Origin: Nannochloris sp. 'desiccata'
Taxonomy: Eukaryota > Chlorophyta > Trebouxiophyceae > Chlorellales > Chlorellaceae
Reading direction: 5' to 3'
Assembly: GCA_019044685.2 (NCBI GenBank)
Contig: JAGTXX020000006.1
Span: 1,033,501 to 1,097,500 of the forward strand
DNA: 64,000 nt
The notes below the pieces were generated by a model. That model ran no database searches. It had not been told where the DNA came from and worked only from the letters and a program-made list of their open reading frames with translations. The translations under genes and the position numbers were made by a program. This document shows positions 33,935-44,978 of the stretch, piece after piece. Within the stretch, counting starts at the first letter, position 1, and each line of letters opens with the position of its first letter.

Positions 33935-35260
33935 TTAAAAACTCCTCGCCCGGGGGATAGAGCAACGGAAGAAATCCATTACATGTCGATAAGGCTCACC
34001 TTGATCTTCAAAAATTACTGAAAATACAGCTCTATCAGACTCGTCTAAATCAACATCGCTCGCTGTGACACTCTTATCTAAATCGTAATCGTACACCACC
34101 ACTGTAGCTTGCACCAATTCAGGCGACCACACCTCAGGATTTCTATTTATTTGACCCTGTGCGTTTGAAATTACCGTACGAACAGGCCGCTCCTCCATAT
34201 TTACTACAAGATGCCCTACATTTAAAAACATAAAGTCCGCAAAACTGACCATAGGACGGGGCCCACTGGCAGCTGGAAAAGGATCATCGCGGTGATTGTC
34301 ATAAGCACCTGGTCGGACATTGTCCGTGCTAGAATCAAAGTGGAATGAAATTTGAGTTGCTGGTACGTTTGCATCTCCTGTGAGCTTTACAGCACTATAA
34401 CGGGTTTCTCGGATACGTTCTAATTGCAAAATTTCGAGCCCATGGCCAGCATAGATGGCGTAATAGAGACCAGGTGGTGGTGCTGGTGGTGGTGGTGAAG
34501 CTTGCTGTTGTTGAATATGCAGTAGTCCAGCCCTTTTAAAAGTCCAACCCCCGTCAGGCTTCATTTTTAATAAAGCTGCGAGGTCGGATTGATTCCATGT
34601 GAGTTGAAATTGAGTTTTATCTTGTGGAGTAGCATCGAAATCCATCATAGGTGGCAAGGTGTAATCGTCAGTAGTGATGTCGACGCTTGCAACTTCTGAG
34701 CAGAAAACACCTTTTTTATAGTGCACTTGAATGGTCCACGTAGACTCTTGTTCGTCCACTCGAAACTGAGGCATCACTTAAGGCCAAGGAAACTGGTTTC
34801 CAGTGTAAGGAAAAGAGGAAGGTGCAAAGGACAGAAAGAAGCAAGTAGTTCCACGATTGCTCTTGCCACAACGGTGAACAGTATGGTTGGGAACCCATAT
34901 AAGCTTTCCCTCGGGCTGAAAGGAGGAATCCGCACTTGAATCTGCATTGTACCATAGACCACACGGCCAAAACTTTAGCATAACTAATGCCTGATACGTC
35001 GATCTCTGCGTATGCAAGCCCAATATATTCATCATGTCTTCCGCGCAAGTGCCGAGGATGTCAGCCCTAACATCTTGCTCAAAAATCCAGTCCAGCACTT
35101 TGGTCTCCCATGCCTCGTCAGAATTGATGATTGATGATAGTTTCTTGCAAGTGGTTGCTAAGTTGAGCATGTCTTTTGCAGACAAAAACGATGCGATCTG
35201 AAAAAGCAATTCACATGGGAGGTCCCGTGCTAAACTTAGAGGCACTGGATCTAATTCCAT
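33935..35260 (-). CDS. FBXO31-like F-box protein (splice junction uncertain)
   Basis: Two coding blocks on minus. The first begins at ATG 35260 with an F-box (LPCELLFQIASFLSAKDMLN, then LATTCKKLSSIINSDEAWET). The second ends at 33935 and carries the FBXO31-type C-terminal domain (YYAIYAGHGLEILQLERI, YSAVKLTGDANVPATQISFHFD). The blocks are in different frames. The splice between about 34775 and 34925 is unclear: GTTCCC...CTCAG in phase 0 or GTGCGG...TTAAG in phase 1 both work, neither with a strong donor. F-box proteins present substrates to the SCF ubiquitin ligase. A Gln/Pro run interrupts the C-terminal domain. Confidence 0.78.
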
Positions 35261-35417
35261 GCTTTATCTACGTTACAATCTCTTTCAATAAGTGCTATTT
35301 TAAACTACTGACAGTAATAAATATCAATAAACGAAAATCTAGGACCACTTGAACGTAAGCCCGCTCACAGTACCAGCAGAGCAGACATAATTCCCCTCTA
35401 CTCCTAATCTAATGCAC

Positions 35418-36561
35418 TCATTTCTTAGATCCTCTTCCTCCAGGCCTATCAAATACAGTCTTCCCCAACGCAGCAGCCAAAAAGTTAAACTGCGCACTCA
35501 ACATCTCTGCAACCTCTGCCCTATGACTTTCAGGAATCGCCGCCATTCCATCTTTTCCAAGAGCCCACTGCATACCATCTGCAGTAGTAACGACAGCAGC
35601 ATCAGGAGCAGCTACAGCCTTCGTACGACCACCACGTTTCTGGGTCAGCATAGTAACGGGAAGAGGCATAGCGGAGCCTGCAAAGGGGAGTGGAGTTTGC
35701 AGCGGTAACCCATTAAAGGCTTGTTTAGAGGGCAGCATATCTAGTGCTACAGGGAGTTTATTTTCTTGGAATGAAAGGCCAGGAGCAGGGTGTTCTTCTT
35801 CTTCATCTTCTGCGATAGAAGGCTCCATGGGTGCAGGACGAGCATTACGGCGTGGGGCAGGAGCAGCACCAGCAGCGGAAGCACCACCCGCTCCCCAATT
35901 GGGCATGAGTGCGCTTGCAGTGCGACGGGTTTTCACCGTCTTTAAGACTGTAATAGGTTCAGCAGCAGCACGTTTTACTCCAGACCTAGTGCCTTTAGCT
36001 GCAGTTGAGGGGATAGCTTGCTGAGCGGCCTCCGCCATTGCTGCATACCGCTGCCTGATTTCTTGGAGAGCTCCAGTCTTGAAATCATCAGGATATTTCT
36101 CTTGGAACTGTTTCAAGGGCATGTCTCGTGTCTGCAGTCATAAGAATAAAGAGGGAAATGGTCGACAAATATAATCACAAAGGTTGTTGGGGTGAAAGGC
36201 ACGAGCAATTAGAGAAATCTTTACTCACGGCTTTGGGCAAGCGGACTATTTTGGTCTTCAAATCATTCTTCAAGCTAACTATAGCATCTTCAGCTGCCGA
36301 AATAATGGTAGCGATGCGCTCTTCCACTGCAATAGGTATGGCAGTTGAGACGATTAAAACTTGCGGTTGGTAAATTTAGTAAAATATTGATCACATCCAA
36401 CAACGCTCATCCTACTTACTCTGTGATTCCATATTATCGATCAGCTGTAAGACGTCTACTGCGCTTTCAGCATCTTTGGTTGCAGCTGGCATCAATTCCT
36501 CACTATTATTGTCAGGAATCGTCTGCAACACTGCAGCGCGACCTCTTGCTTTACGTACCAT
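35418..36561 (-). CDS. Borealin-like chromosomal passenger complex subunit
   Basis: Exons 36561-36420, 36326-36229 and 36131-35418 on minus, total 317 aa. After a basic start (MVRKARGRAAVLQTIP), a helical stretch ends in LKNDLKTKIVRLPKATRDMP with FQEKYPDDF. This corresponds to the Nbl1/Borealin N-terminal helix and its LPKAxR motif, rebuilt across exon 2/3. The middle is disordered and the end (SHRAEVAEMLSAQFNFLAAA) helical. Borealin links INCENP and survivin to bring Aurora kinase to centromeres. The family is fast evolving and the call rests mainly on the motif. Confidence 0.65.
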
Positions 36562-36816
36562 TCTTTTTATATATTTGTGCTATTTAATTCGATTAGAAAT
36601 ACGTGGATCTGTTGTGAACAGCTGACCTAAAATAAATCTCTCACGACGGGCGTGCTGGGAGCCTCGGTCAGACCCTGAACTTCAGTCAAAACAACCCAAT
36701 ATTTCTTCCAGGCTCTAAGCACATTCTGAGATTTGTAACATCTAAAGAACGATATTGGTCTATTTAAATAGTCTACTTATGCTACACTTCATCAATGGCA
36801 GTAATATACAATATAT

Positions 36817-37752
36817 TCAACCTTCCTCCATCTCCTCGGCACCAGCACCGTTGCCTAGCAACTCACTTGGCAGCTGTCCCGTTGTCAGTGCATCTTCTAA
36901 TCTTCTCACCTCATCCAGTGTCGATGCAGCTGCAATGGCAGCCTTGATAGCCATAACTTGCTCAGGAGTAGGGCCTTTCCGAATACTAGGCTCCCCCTCA
37001 CCTCCCGCTTTTTTACCAGTTGCCGCTGCCAGCTCTTCCTCTGGCTCAAAGGTTGCCACTGTAGGAGCAGGTGCATTCTGCCCTTCAAACATTTTCTTCG
37101 CTTCCTCCCGCTCTGCGTCTTTAACTTTTCTAAAATCCAACACTTTTAATTTTTTGCAACGATTGATCATAAACAATCGATAACCTGGTTGTTTGGTAAC
37201 AGGGTTGTCAATTAGACTGAGATATTTTAAGCGTGGCAGCGTCTGGAGAGGCTCTAAATCTACCAAATTGGTAAGTTTGTTGTTCGTAAGAATCAGCCAC
37301 TCTAATCGAGGTATGGCGTCTTCCAACTGTTGAGCAATCCTTGAAATTCTATTATTGTTCAAGTACAAAGCGCTTAAACGAGGTAATTTTGGGAAGCCTT
37401 CCAAACGTACAACCGCGTTGTCTGAGAAATCAATGCTGTCGAATTGATTCTGCGAAGAATTAAGAAAATTTACAGATATATTAATAAAGGTGCTTAAAAT
37501 TTTCCCATACCGGGGCGGCAAAAGCGGAAGTACAATAAAGTTCTCAGAGCTTTAATTGCCGCTCTTCGGAATAATTCTACTTACCTCCGTTGCTCCCAAG
37601 TTCTCAATTGTGGCTATACGGCATCCACGCAGATCTAATTCATATTGGTTTACGCAAGACATATACTGCGGGCTCCTTGATATAAGCTCGGGTGTGAGGC
37701 GACCAATCACCCTCGGCCCCACGCCAGCAGCACCAACACCTCTCTTCTCCAT
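36817..37752 (-). CDS. SNRPA1: U2 snRNP protein A' (U2A')
   Basis: Exons 37752-37585 and 37449-36817 on minus join in phase 0, giving 266 aa. Leucine-rich repeats run from residue ~35 to 160 (YELDLRGCRIATIENLGATE, FDSIDFSDNAVVRLEGFPKL, LSALYLNNNRISRIAQQLED, LEWLILTNNKLTNLVDLEPL). They are capped by YLSLIDNPVTKQPGYRLFMI and VLDFRKVKDAEREEAKKMF. These are specific for U2A', which with U2B'' binds stem-loop IV of U2 snRNA. The tail (ASTLDEVRRLEDALTTGQLP) is also conserved in the family. The N-terminus has a 17-residue Gly-rich extension. Confidence 0.95.
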
Positions 37753-38102
37753 TGATTTTTTTGTCTAAATTAACCGCTGGGAAGCTTTTAAGGCTGTTTC
37801 GCAATTACCAAGATTAAAATTTATGATGAGCTGTTAAAGAATGATGTGATCAAGCTAACTGCCAATTATTATAACCTTATCAATAACACTGCTCGATGAA
37901 TTAAGTCTTTTATTATTCTGGTGAAGGTGCTGCCTTCCTTATTTATAATTTTAAAATCGGCCGGGCGCAGAAATTTCATATCAGTGTCGAGACAAGCTTA
38001 AGGCTTTACCGAGTTGAATCAAATATACTTCGCTTAAGTGATACTGTGAAGAACCAGAAGGAGGGTGCTCAGTCAATGTTGACTACGATTCCCGATCTCA
38101 GG
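37753..38102. promoter_or_regulatory. Divergent intergenic region U2A' / DUF4864 gene
   Basis: 350 bp. Contains ATGATGA at about 37823, similar to a C box, but no matching D box (CTGA) at snoRNA distance. No RNA gene is claimed. Confidence 0.4.
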
Positions 38103-38915
38103 ATGGTGATCACTTTTCAATCTTTTGCAGCACTGAACCAGAGAGCTGGAACTCCTCATAGACGCGCACCTTGCTTATTAAAAGCATGTAGATTGTTAAG
38201 GACTTACTGCAATGTGCCTTGCTCATCAAATCTTGGACCAACCATGGCTTCCTCGATAACTTATGCCATTTCACCGTCACCGCTACTATTAAATTCAAGC
38301 CGCACACTAGCCACGTGGCGTTGTTTTGCAACCTCGCCGCCAGCATGGAATCCTCAAAACTGCGATCAGCCATTAGTACTCCCTTCTCCCGAATTTTCAG
38401 CTGAAGATTGCGTTTGCGCTCAATTAGACGCTCTTGCAAAAAGCAATGAGCCGTGGCAGGGTCATGGAATTCAATTATGCTACGAGTTTGGGCTTGATAT
38501 TGGCGGAATGGATCCATCAGTGTACTTTGGATTTCCAAAAGATCTGTATCACCTAGGTTAGTAGAAAATGATAATGTCTCTAACGTGGTATAGCCACACC
38601 GCCTCGCTCCCAAAAATTAAGAAAGCTAATCTCGACTTTTTTTTCTCCACTTTCTTTTTCTATGCAGATCACTTCATGGGCCAATTTCAGAACTATTTAC
38701 CAGAGATGATGAATTTAACATTCTACGAAATTATCGAATCAAGGCAGACTGTAGGTGAGAGTGCACCAGGAGAGAATGATGATGTTTGGGAAGTCGTGGT
38801 CAGGGTGACGGATAAAATAGAAAAAGTGACAAATTTTACATTTGAACTGAAGAGGAAGAAAGTAGGAGCAAGGAAGGGAGCTTTGATGACATCAATGATT
38901 CGTAGGGAGACGTAA
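38103..38915 (+). CDS. Plastid DUF4864-family protein
   Basis: Exons 38103-38556 and 38668-38915 join in phase 1 (111-nt GTTAGT...ATGCAG intron), giving 233 aa. The first ~95 residues are Arg/Ser/Cys-rich and read as a transit peptide; an ATG at 38076 is an alternative start. The conserved core begins SAEDCVCAQLDALAKSNEPW then GHGIQLCYEFG, and continues after the junction as HFMGQFQNYLPEMMNLTFYE. It ends with FTFELKRKKVGARKGALMTSM. This follows plant plastid DUF4864 proteins, whose fold resembles NTF2/SnoaL-type domains. Biochemical role unknown. TGTAA at about 38925. Confidence 0.72.
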
Positions 38916-39428
38916 TATTTGTTCTTGTAAGATGGATTAGGATATAAAAAGATAAGAATTGTGCTCCACCCACCCTAAGGGCGACCCTTTGAATTTACTC
39001 GAGCAGGAAGCTATTTCATTTTTATTGAAACAATATTGCCGTTCTTTTGAACTCTTTTTACAACGAATTTTGCAAAGTATCAGAATTTTCTATGTAACAA
39101 AGGTAAAGGGTGATAGAGAAAGAGTAGGTAGTTACTGGAGAGAGGCAAACACTACTTGGAGAAGAAGAAGAAAAGTAAAAGCAGGAACCACAAAATAGTA
39201 AACAAACCAAAGAAGACGATAAGAGGAGAAAAATTACACGCTATAGTATACAGTATGTAGTATATAGGAAACCAATGTACTAGTAGATATAAATTTAAAG
39301 GGAAAATTGATTGAAAAAAGAAATCCCAAGTAAGAAGGCGTGGTAAAAAAGTCGGTAAAAAAAAAAAGATATGAAACAAGCAAGTGCATATAAAAAGAGG
39401 AAATGTACCAAAACTATAACATATGTAT
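38916..39428. other. Convergent intergenic region DUF4864 / VOC
   Basis: 513 bp, purine-rich on the plus strand (many GGAAAG/AAGAAG runs). Open frames here are low complexity. No gene recognised. Confidence 0.4.
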
Positions 39429-40067
39429 TCATTCGTCACTATAGGAATATAAAAGTGACATATTTCCAGCTGATGCTTCTGATATCTCTGAGCAATCAGC
39501 TGGACCACTACTAGTTGCTCTATCATCTCTATCCCTGCTCTCGTGATTATTAATATACTCTTCATTTAGAGGGTAGACAGGAACTAAAGGTAGACAATCA
39601 CAGGGGCAGATTTCCAACATGTTGTTATCAGGATCGTGGAAAAATACCTGGGGCACTGTGAAGCCCCCTTCAGTCACGTATTGCATCTTATACGAGATGT
39701 TGTGGCTTTTGAGACACGCTTCAATTTCTGCCAAAGTGCCGCTTGGTTGAAAAGAAATATGATCTGAGCAGATATTGATCTCAGAGCTACGTTGAATGGA
39801 ATTTCCTTGAATTAAATGAATAGCCATGCCATCGCGAATCAACCATGCACCGTCGTTTTCTGCTTCCAACTTGCCAGGTCGGCGAATTTGCATAAAGCCT
39901 AATACCTCTTGGTAAAAAAATATGCTTTTAGCGAGGTCGCGAACTACGCGTGTAATATGATTGATTCTAGCTACAGGGAGGCAGGATGGTTGTTTTGCGA
40001 TACCTAGATGGGTAGTGGCCGAATGTTGAAAACTGGGTTGGTGGGTTCGTTTCTTTGTCGGCTCCAT
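39429..40067 (-). CDS. VOC-superfamily glyoxalase-like protein
   Basis: Intronless, 212 aa from the ATG at 40067. A single vicinal-oxygen-chelate module covers residues ~33-150: INHITRVVRDLAKSIFFYQE with LGFMQIRRPG, NDGAWLIRDGMAIHLI, INICSDHISFQPSG, VPQVFFHDPDNNMLEICP. The metal ligand positions His (NHITR), His (SDHISF) and Glu (LEIC) are present. Plant relatives are annotated glyoxalase/bleomycin-resistance-like and often lack true lactoylglutathione lyase activity, so the reaction is unknown. The Ser/Asp-rich tail of ~55 residues is not part of the fold. Confidence 0.82.
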   Translation of the reverse strand: MEPTKKRTHQPSFQHSATTHLGIAKQPSCLPVARINHITRVVRDLAKSIFFYQEVLGFMQIRRPGKLEAENDGAWLIRDGMAIHLIQGNSIQRSSEINICSDHISFQPSGTLAEIEACLKSHNISYKMQYVTEGGFTVPQVFFHDPDNNMLEICPCDCLPLVPVYPLNEEYINNHESRDRDDRATSSGPADCSEISEASAGNMSLLYSYSDE

Positions 40068-40574
40068 GGTGAATGAAGGGCTTCCTTTACAACCGAAAGT
40101 TATTTGGATCAAAAACGTATCGGAGTGCTATCTATGCGGGTATGTAGGCCGGTGAAATGCCGTTGGAGGCTGCCTTAGGGTCTGTAACGCAGCTGTTGTT
40201 TGGGTTTAGAGAGTGGCCCTTTCCAATGCACAATTTGGTTTTACAAATGGGTTTTTCTTATATAGGGCCTAGCTGCCTCGGCAATGCGGATTAGGTAACC
40301 AATGGAGTATATTATACGAATAAGTGAAAATAGGGGGTAAAGAGACTGTATAGTCTATGTAGGCGGGCAATTTCCTGGCGGTTTCATCTTAGGATCTCCG
40401 ACACGACTCGGTGACGAGTCGGTCTTTGCGTAATTTTCTTTGCGTTTGACTACAAATATTTACAAAACAGGTTCGTTACGCCGCTTATGAAGGCAATTTT
40501 AATACTGGCAATACCATGATAATTGCATCGGAAAGGCGATCTTTCCCGGATTTTTCTTCATTCAATTAATTAGT
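40068..40574. promoter_or_regulatory. Divergent intergenic region VOC / RFT1
   Basis: 507 bp between head-to-head starts. Around 40399-40423 the sequence CCGACACGACTCGGTGACGA followed by GTCGG can form a small hairpin (CGACTC/GAGTCG). Otherwise nothing recognised. Confidence 0.4.
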
Positions 40575-42359
40575 ATGTCGAAAGAATCAAGTTCGATTGT
40601 GGCATCCGGCTTTGTGCAGCTCTTTGGTACGTTTAGAAAGATGTTGACAAGTGAATTAATTGTTTTTTTGACTCCAATTCCCATGAAAACAAGCTTCCAA
40701 ACTCAATTGATATTTAAGTCTCGCCGACAATAACCCCTTCCAGGTTCTCAGCTTCTCACCCGTCTCCTTACCTTTGGCCTCAACCTAGCTACCGCTCGTT
40801 CACTCTCTCCAGAATCATATGGCATTGCAGCAGTCCAATTCCATCTCATCAACACCACTATTCTATTTCTCAGTAGAGAAGGATTCCGACGGGGCTGCCT
40901 CAGAGTTGATCCTCATCACCCTCGAGCAACACAAAAAGTACTAGGAGTAGCGTTATTGACTATCCCAATAGGTGCATTATTATCTTTACTCGTCACAATG
41001 ACGATATTAGCCACCACGTCTGCACAGGATGTTGTATTTCATCAGGCGATAGTCATGCAGGGTGTTGCAGCCTCTATCGAGATGGTAGCTGAACCTTTAT
41101 ATATTTTAGCTACTTCGCGGCTGTTGTTTGGTGTGAGAGTAGCGTGTGAAGCACTCGCTACAGTAGCAAAGAATGCAATCACGTTAGTTTTACTCCTGAA
41201 TTGGAAAGTAGCACCTGCTCTGGCGTTTTCTTGGGGTCAGCTTGGGTACAGCATCGCCACCCTTGTTGGATTTGGCACTTACTTTTTTCTTACTCCTACT
41301 AATAAAAGGAGCAGTACGAGTAGATCAAATTACCAAAAGCGGTCAACACTTAATAAAGGATCTAAAAAACTAGAGCTTGATCGAGACATTCTACGTATTT
41401 CAGGCACGTTTTCTATCCAAGCAGGCGGCAAATTGCTATTAGCTGAAGGGAGCAAAGCGGTGCTTGCTGCAGCAACACCTCTTCAAGAGCAAGGTGTGTA
41501 TGGCCTTGTGAATAATCTTGGGTCGTTAATAGTACGAACTTTATTCCAACCGTATGAAGAAATTGCGTTTGTAGCCTTTAGTAGAGCCCCCTCTTCTTCT
41601 GCTCCTCCTACGCCTGCTGCCACTGCTAAAGCAAAAAGAGAACGAGCAGTCTTATTAAGCACACTGTGCCGTGGTGCCTCATTTTTAGGTGGTCTAGCTG
41701 CAGCATTTGGACCTGCCTATTCTTATTTAGCACTATGGCTATTGTATGGGTCCCGATGGGCAGAGAGTGGGGCTCCTGCAGCTTTGGCCTTGTATAGTTG
41801 GTACGTTGCTCTGCTGGCGGTGAATGGCATATTAGAGGCATTCGTGCACGCTGTTGCCGATCAACGTGGCTTACACCAAGCTAATATAGTTTTGGTGGTC
41901 GTGTCAGTACTTCATATGGGTTTGAGTGTTGTTGCTGTCAACACAGCAGGCGCAGCAGGGCTATTGGTAGCAGATGCAATCAATATGGCGTTGAGAATTT
42001 TTTATTGTCTTTGGTTTACTGGGATATTCTTTAATAATATAGGAGGGCTTGGAGCAGTGACTTTATTACCTAAACAAGGCACGAGAGTTGCATTATTGGC
42101 GTCGTTGATTATGACGTTGGCTTCGCAAGCTATGTTTTTACCGGAAGGAACAGCAGCAGTGGCGGCAGCGGTGGTGCCACCGAAATTTGTATTGGCGGGG
42201 AAAAATATAGGAAGCTTGGTGACAGCCCCGCTGGCAATGAGGGCGGTGATCCATGCTAGTATAGGAGTTGTATGTCTTGTTGGTGTGCTGATGACAGCCT
42301 ATAGAAGTGAAAAAGATGTAGTGGCGCAGTTGAAATCGTTCCGAAAAAAGTCGGACTAG
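40575..42359 (+). CDS. RFT1: RFT1-like ER multispanning protein (dolichol-oligosaccharide pathway)
   Basis: Exon 1, 40575-40626, encodes MSKESSSIVASGFVQLF. After a 117-nt GTACGT...TTCCAG intron, exon 2 (40744-42359) completes 555 aa. The opening GSQLLTRLLTFGLNLATARS, the VQFHLINTTILFLSREGFRR block and about a dozen hydrophobic segments match Rft1. Rft1 is needed for Man5GlcNAc2-PP-dolichol to become available in the ER lumen for N-glycosylation; direct flippase activity is debated. Further support is EGSKAVLAAATPLQEQGVYG and VRTLFQPYEEIAFVAFS. A basic, Ser/Lys-rich cytosolic loop lies near residue ~205. Confidence 0.9.
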
Positions 42360-42529
42360 AGTTGCTCAAAGAGTAGAGGCATGCGGCCAAATATATTTCA
42401 AAGTGATATTTATATGCATTTTTACTCTTGTTCTTTACATTGTTAAACTCGCCATATTAAGGAGGACTTGATCAACTTTAAACGGGACACAAAGAGGTCG
42501 GCTGGACTGGTGGATTTCTGGAAAAGAAG

Positions 42530-44371
42530 ATGATTCGCCAGATCCTGCTACGAAAGGCATCAAACAGCAGAACAGGCTCTGCTGCTAGCTTGCATCGTTT
42601 ATCAAAACTAGATTGGATACATACATCATCTGCTATCTCTCAAGACCAATCTACGGATGTCTCGATAGAACAAGATAGTATGCATTATGACGTAGCAATC
42701 GTCGGCGCTGGGCCAGCTGGTCTCTCAGCTGCTATTCGCTTAAAACAACTCTGTGATGAAAAAGGAAAAGACATGAGTGTATGCGTTATCGAAAAGGGAG
42801 CTGAAGTAGGTGCCCATATCTTATCTGGCAATGTTTTTCAACCCACCGCTTTAGATGAATTGCTGCCCGGCTGGAAAGAGGACCCTTCCTGCCCCATTAC
42901 GGCATGCCCAACAACGAAAGACCGTTTCTACATGCTCACAAAACGTGCAACACTGCGGCTACCTACTCCACCACAGATGAAGAACAAGGGCAACTATGTC
43001 ATCAGTCTCAGTGAAATGGTCCGGTGGCTAGCGAGTAAAGCTGAAGCCCTTGGAGTTGAAATTTACCCTGGCTTTGCTGGTGCAGCTGCTATATACGGCG
43101 CCGATGGTTCTGTACGGGGTATCCGTACAAATGATGTAGGAATCGCTCGTGATGGACACCATAAAGAAGGCTACACTCCAGGAATGGCACTTACGGCCAA
43201 TGCCACCCTTCTTGCCGAAGGCTGTCGAGGTTCTCTTTCCGCTGAAATAATGAAACGCTATTCTCTACGTGAAAAGGTCGGTGCAGATCCACAGACATAC
43301 GCTTTAGGTATTAAAGAGGTATGGGAAATCGATCCTGCAAAGCACATTCCGGGCATGGTGTGGCACACAGTAGGGTGGCCTTTGCCGGTTGATACTTATG
43401 GAGGTGGGTGGCTGTACCACATGGGTGAAAATAGAGTCTCTTTAGGTCTCGTAGTAGGATTAGATTACAAAAATACATATCTATCACCATATCAAGAGTT
43501 CCAAAATTTTAAACGGCATCCAGCTGTTGCAAAAGTGCTTCAGGGAGGCACCTGTTTACAGTATGGCGCTCGAAGCCTGAGTGAAGGTGGCTTGCAGTCT
43601 ATACCTGCGTTGTCATTCCCTGGTGGAGCACTCGTGGGGGATGCTGCTGGGTTTTTAAATGTATCGAAAATTAAAGGGACACATACAGCAATGAAGAGTG
43701 GAATGCTCGCGGCAGAGTCTGCCTATAAAGCACTTGGGACAGATACTACCTCGGCATTGGGGGCGACTTCTGCTGTGGATCTTTCTTCCTACGAAGATGC
43801 AGTGAAGAAATCATGGATTCACACTGAACTCCATAGTGTACGTAATATACGTCCTGGGTTCTCCCATTTAGGTGGTCTTTTTGGTGGCTTAGCTCATGCC
43901 GCCTTTGATACGTACATCCTCCGTGGCAATGCACCCTGGACTTTCCACCATGGTCGGGCGGATCATGAGACCCTCCGCCCTGCAGCTGATTCTAAAAAAA
44001 TTGAGTACCCACGTCCAGACGGTGAACTTACCTTTGATTTACCTACGTCGCTGTATAGAAGTGGAACAAACCACGATCATGACCAGCCATGTCATTTACG
44101 TCTGCGAAATTCCAAAGTGCCGGAAGTGTTGAATTTGCCTGTATATGATGGTCCTGAAGCACGGTATTGCCCTGCAGGTGTCTATGAATACGTAAGTGGG
44201 AATGCAGCAGAAGGAGAGAGTGGTGAAAGTACTAAAACAGACAAGAGGAAGTTGCAAATTAATGCTCAGAATTGTCTGCATTGCAAAGCTTGTGACATCA
44301 AGGATCCTAATCAGAACATTCAGTGGACTACACCTGAGGGTGGCGGCGGTCCTTCTTATACTCTCATGTAG
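42530..44371 (+). CDS. ETFDH: Electron transfer flavoprotein-ubiquinone oxidoreductase
   Basis: Intronless, 613 aa. The first ~45 residues (MIRQILLRKASNSRTGSAAS...) look like a mitochondrial presequence. The FAD dinucleotide motif is VAIVGAGPAGLSAAIRLKQL. Central hallmarks are GAHILSGNVFQPTALDELLP, WHTVGWPLPVDTYGGGWLYH and GDAAGFLNVSKIKGTHTAMK. The C-terminal ferredoxin-like domain keeps the four cluster cysteines (ARYCPAGVYEY and NCLHCKACDIKDP), followed by NIQWTTPEGGGGPSYTLM. It passes electrons from ETF (fatty and branched-chain amino acid oxidation) to ubiquinone on the inner mitochondrial membrane. TGTAA at about 44398. Confidence 0.96.
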   Translation: MIRQILLRKASNSRTGSAASLHRLSKLDWIHTSSAISQDQSTDVSIEQDSMHYDVAIVGAGPAGLSAAIRLKQLCDEKGKDMSVCVIEKGAEVGAHILSGNVFQPTALDELLPGWKEDPSCPITACPTTKDRFYMLTKRATLRLPTPPQMKNKGNYVISLSEMVRWLASKAEALGVEIYPGFAGAAAIYGADGSVRGIRTNDVGIARDGHHKEGYTPGMALTANATLLAEGCRGSLSAEIMKRYSLREKVGADPQTYALGIKEVWEIDPAKHIPGMVWHTVGWPLPVDTYGGGWLYHMGENRVSLGLVVGLDYKNTYLSPYQEFQNFKRHPAVAKVLQGGTCLQYGARSLSEGGLQSIPALSFPGGALVGDAAGFLNVSKIKGTHTAMKSGMLAAESAYKALGTDTTSALGATSAVDLSSYEDAVKKSWIHTELHSVRNIRPGFSHLGGLFGGLAHAAFDTYILRGNAPWTFHHGRADHETLRPAADSKKIEYPRPDGELTFDLPTSLYRSGTNHDHDQPCHLRLRNSKVPEVLNLPVYDGPEARYCPAGVYEYVSGNAAEGESGESTKTDKRKLQINAQNCLHCKACDIKDPNQNIQWTTPEGGGGPSYTLM

Positions 44372-44476
44372 AATGCTATACTATATCCCTCCTTCGGTGT
44401 AAGAAATCTAGTTAATTTATTTGATCTAAAGTTACATGTATTTAAGTATTTTTACAGGGTATATTGGCCCCGCAGT

Positions 44477-44978
44477 TTACTTCTTGCCGGCCTTCTTCAT
44501 GCCACGAAGCTTCTTAGTACGGTTCTTACGCTCCTTCCTTTGCTTCCTGGACTTCTCGACAGCCTCAGCAAGCTTGTTCCTAATCAAACGGTACTTGGGC
44601 TCGAATTTCTTGGCTACCTCTACATTGTCGTAGATGAGACCAAAGCCAGTAGACTTACCGCCACCGAACTGGGTCTTCAAGCCGAAAACAAAGGTGCAGT
44701 TAGCATCCTTGACGTCATACATCTTGGAAAGCTTCTCCTGGAGCTCTTCCTTGGCAACGTTGGCACGGCCAGGGTGAAGCACATCGACAACCTGCGTGAT
44801 TTAAGAGAGAGATTGGTTAATAAGCACGAGGGCACTAACTTGAATTAATAATTTACCACAACGTGTATTATTGCTGTTAATACATAACCAATGAGAATTA
44901 ACTCACAAATTGCCTTCTAGAGAGCAACCTATTGGTCATGAACTTGCGAGTCCGAATGGTGCAGCTCTTCTCCGCCAT
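44477..44978 (-). CDS. RPS24: 40S ribosomal protein eS24 (RPS24)
   Basis: Exons 44978-44907 (24 codons) and 44791-44477 on minus, phase 0, 128 aa. The junction restores [19 protein letters not shown] then [20 protein letters not shown]. The protein continues with [40 protein letters not shown] and a strongly basic tail ([20 protein letters not shown]). It is a small-subunit body protein needed for 18S rRNA maturation. TTACA on the plus strand (TGTAA in the mRNA) occurs about 25-50 nt past the stop. Confidence 0.96.

Noticed and set aside
37820..37900. Possible C/D snoRNA (ATGATGA box)
   Set aside because: No D box or guide-like layout at the expected distance.
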